DNA of 20,228 nt from Phoronis australis. Lineage: Eukaryota; Phoronida; Phoronidae. Under the pieces are notes generated by a model, which had not been told where the DNA came from, searched no databases, and saw nothing but the letters and a program-made list of their open reading frames with translations. Both the position numbers and the translations under genes were made by a program. This document shows positions 20,005 through 20,228 of the stretch, piece after piece (the stretch's first letter is position 1; every line of letters starts with the position of its first letter). Location: contig NMRA01000918.1 of NCBI GenBank assembly GCA_002633005.1, forward strand, positions 64,001 to 84,228, written 5' to 3'.

Positions 20005-20228
20005 ATGGGCCGTACATCATGTCAATTTCAACAAGAGCAACGCAGAGCGTTGAAATGTGCCCACAATTGCACCGCATACGGTATCCTTCTAGGGTTGTTT
20101 ATTGGTACCATAAAGTGGCCAGTAGAGGGCATATATGTAGTATGTTGTACTTAGCAAAATGGAAAGGCATGGTCATTGTCTCCTCAATAGGCTAGGGGCA
20201 AAATGTGAGTGATCTTCATAATACAAGC

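Larger units (their letters stand above)
14052..20228. other. Upstream region without recognised coding exons
   Basis: These 6.2 kb are AT-rich. Open frames on either strand are short and resemble no family I know, and their composition matches the introns. Apart from the repeats listed separately and the TATA-like site, I see nothing definite. The first exon and promoter of ppd may lie here or beyond the window. Confidence 0.6.

Overview
The window is AT-rich animal genomic DNA: one gene split by canonical GT-AG introns, intron-borne SINEs and MITE-like elements, micro- and minisatellites, and no operon structure. It probably comes from a marine invertebrate, but I cannot name the species from sequence alone. 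The one gene I can establish lies on the minus strand. It consists of eight exons between 14051 and 706 that splice into a thiamine-diphosphate enzyme of the phosphonopyruvate decarboxylase (Ppd) family. The joined exons are in phase throughout and give 384 residues from the best internal Met to the TAG stop, which matches the usual family length of about 370-385. The exon fusions restore family motifs across splice junctions, for example the [15 protein letters not shown] stretch.

Layout from right to left, which is the direction of transcription. 14052-20228 is upstream sequence with no recognisable coding exon; it holds a 15-bp tandem A/T repeat, a 34-bp tandem duplication, a TATA-like motif on the plus strand and a perfect 16-bp inverted repeat. 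13904-14051 is the first recognised coding exon. Its intron (12923-13903) holds two copies of a tRNA-derived SINE facing each other, one with 12-bp target-site duplications. Exon 2 is 12792-12922. The next intron holds a 520-bp element with 13-bp terminal inverted repeats (12187-12706) and a diverged tandem repeat. Exon 3 is 10626-10841, followed within 20 bases of its donor by a 24-bp minisatellite. A 4.1-kb intron leads to exon 4, which is present twice (6405-6511 and 5613-5719) because a segment of about 0.6-0.8 kb is tandemly duplicated with a single N at the junction. Exons 5-8 lie at 3738-3848, 2691-2796, 1405-1602 and 706-885.

Biologically, Ppd decarboxylates phosphonopyruvate to phosphonoacetaldehyde. 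This is the step that pulls the unfavourable phosphoenolpyruvate mutase reaction forward towards 2-aminoethylphosphonate (ciliatine). The window is therefore evidence for a host-encoded phosphonate (C-P bond) biosynthesis step in an animal. The most important items to check are the exon 4 duplication (assembly join of two haplotypes, or a real duplication with mutually exclusive exons) and the unresolved amino terminus.
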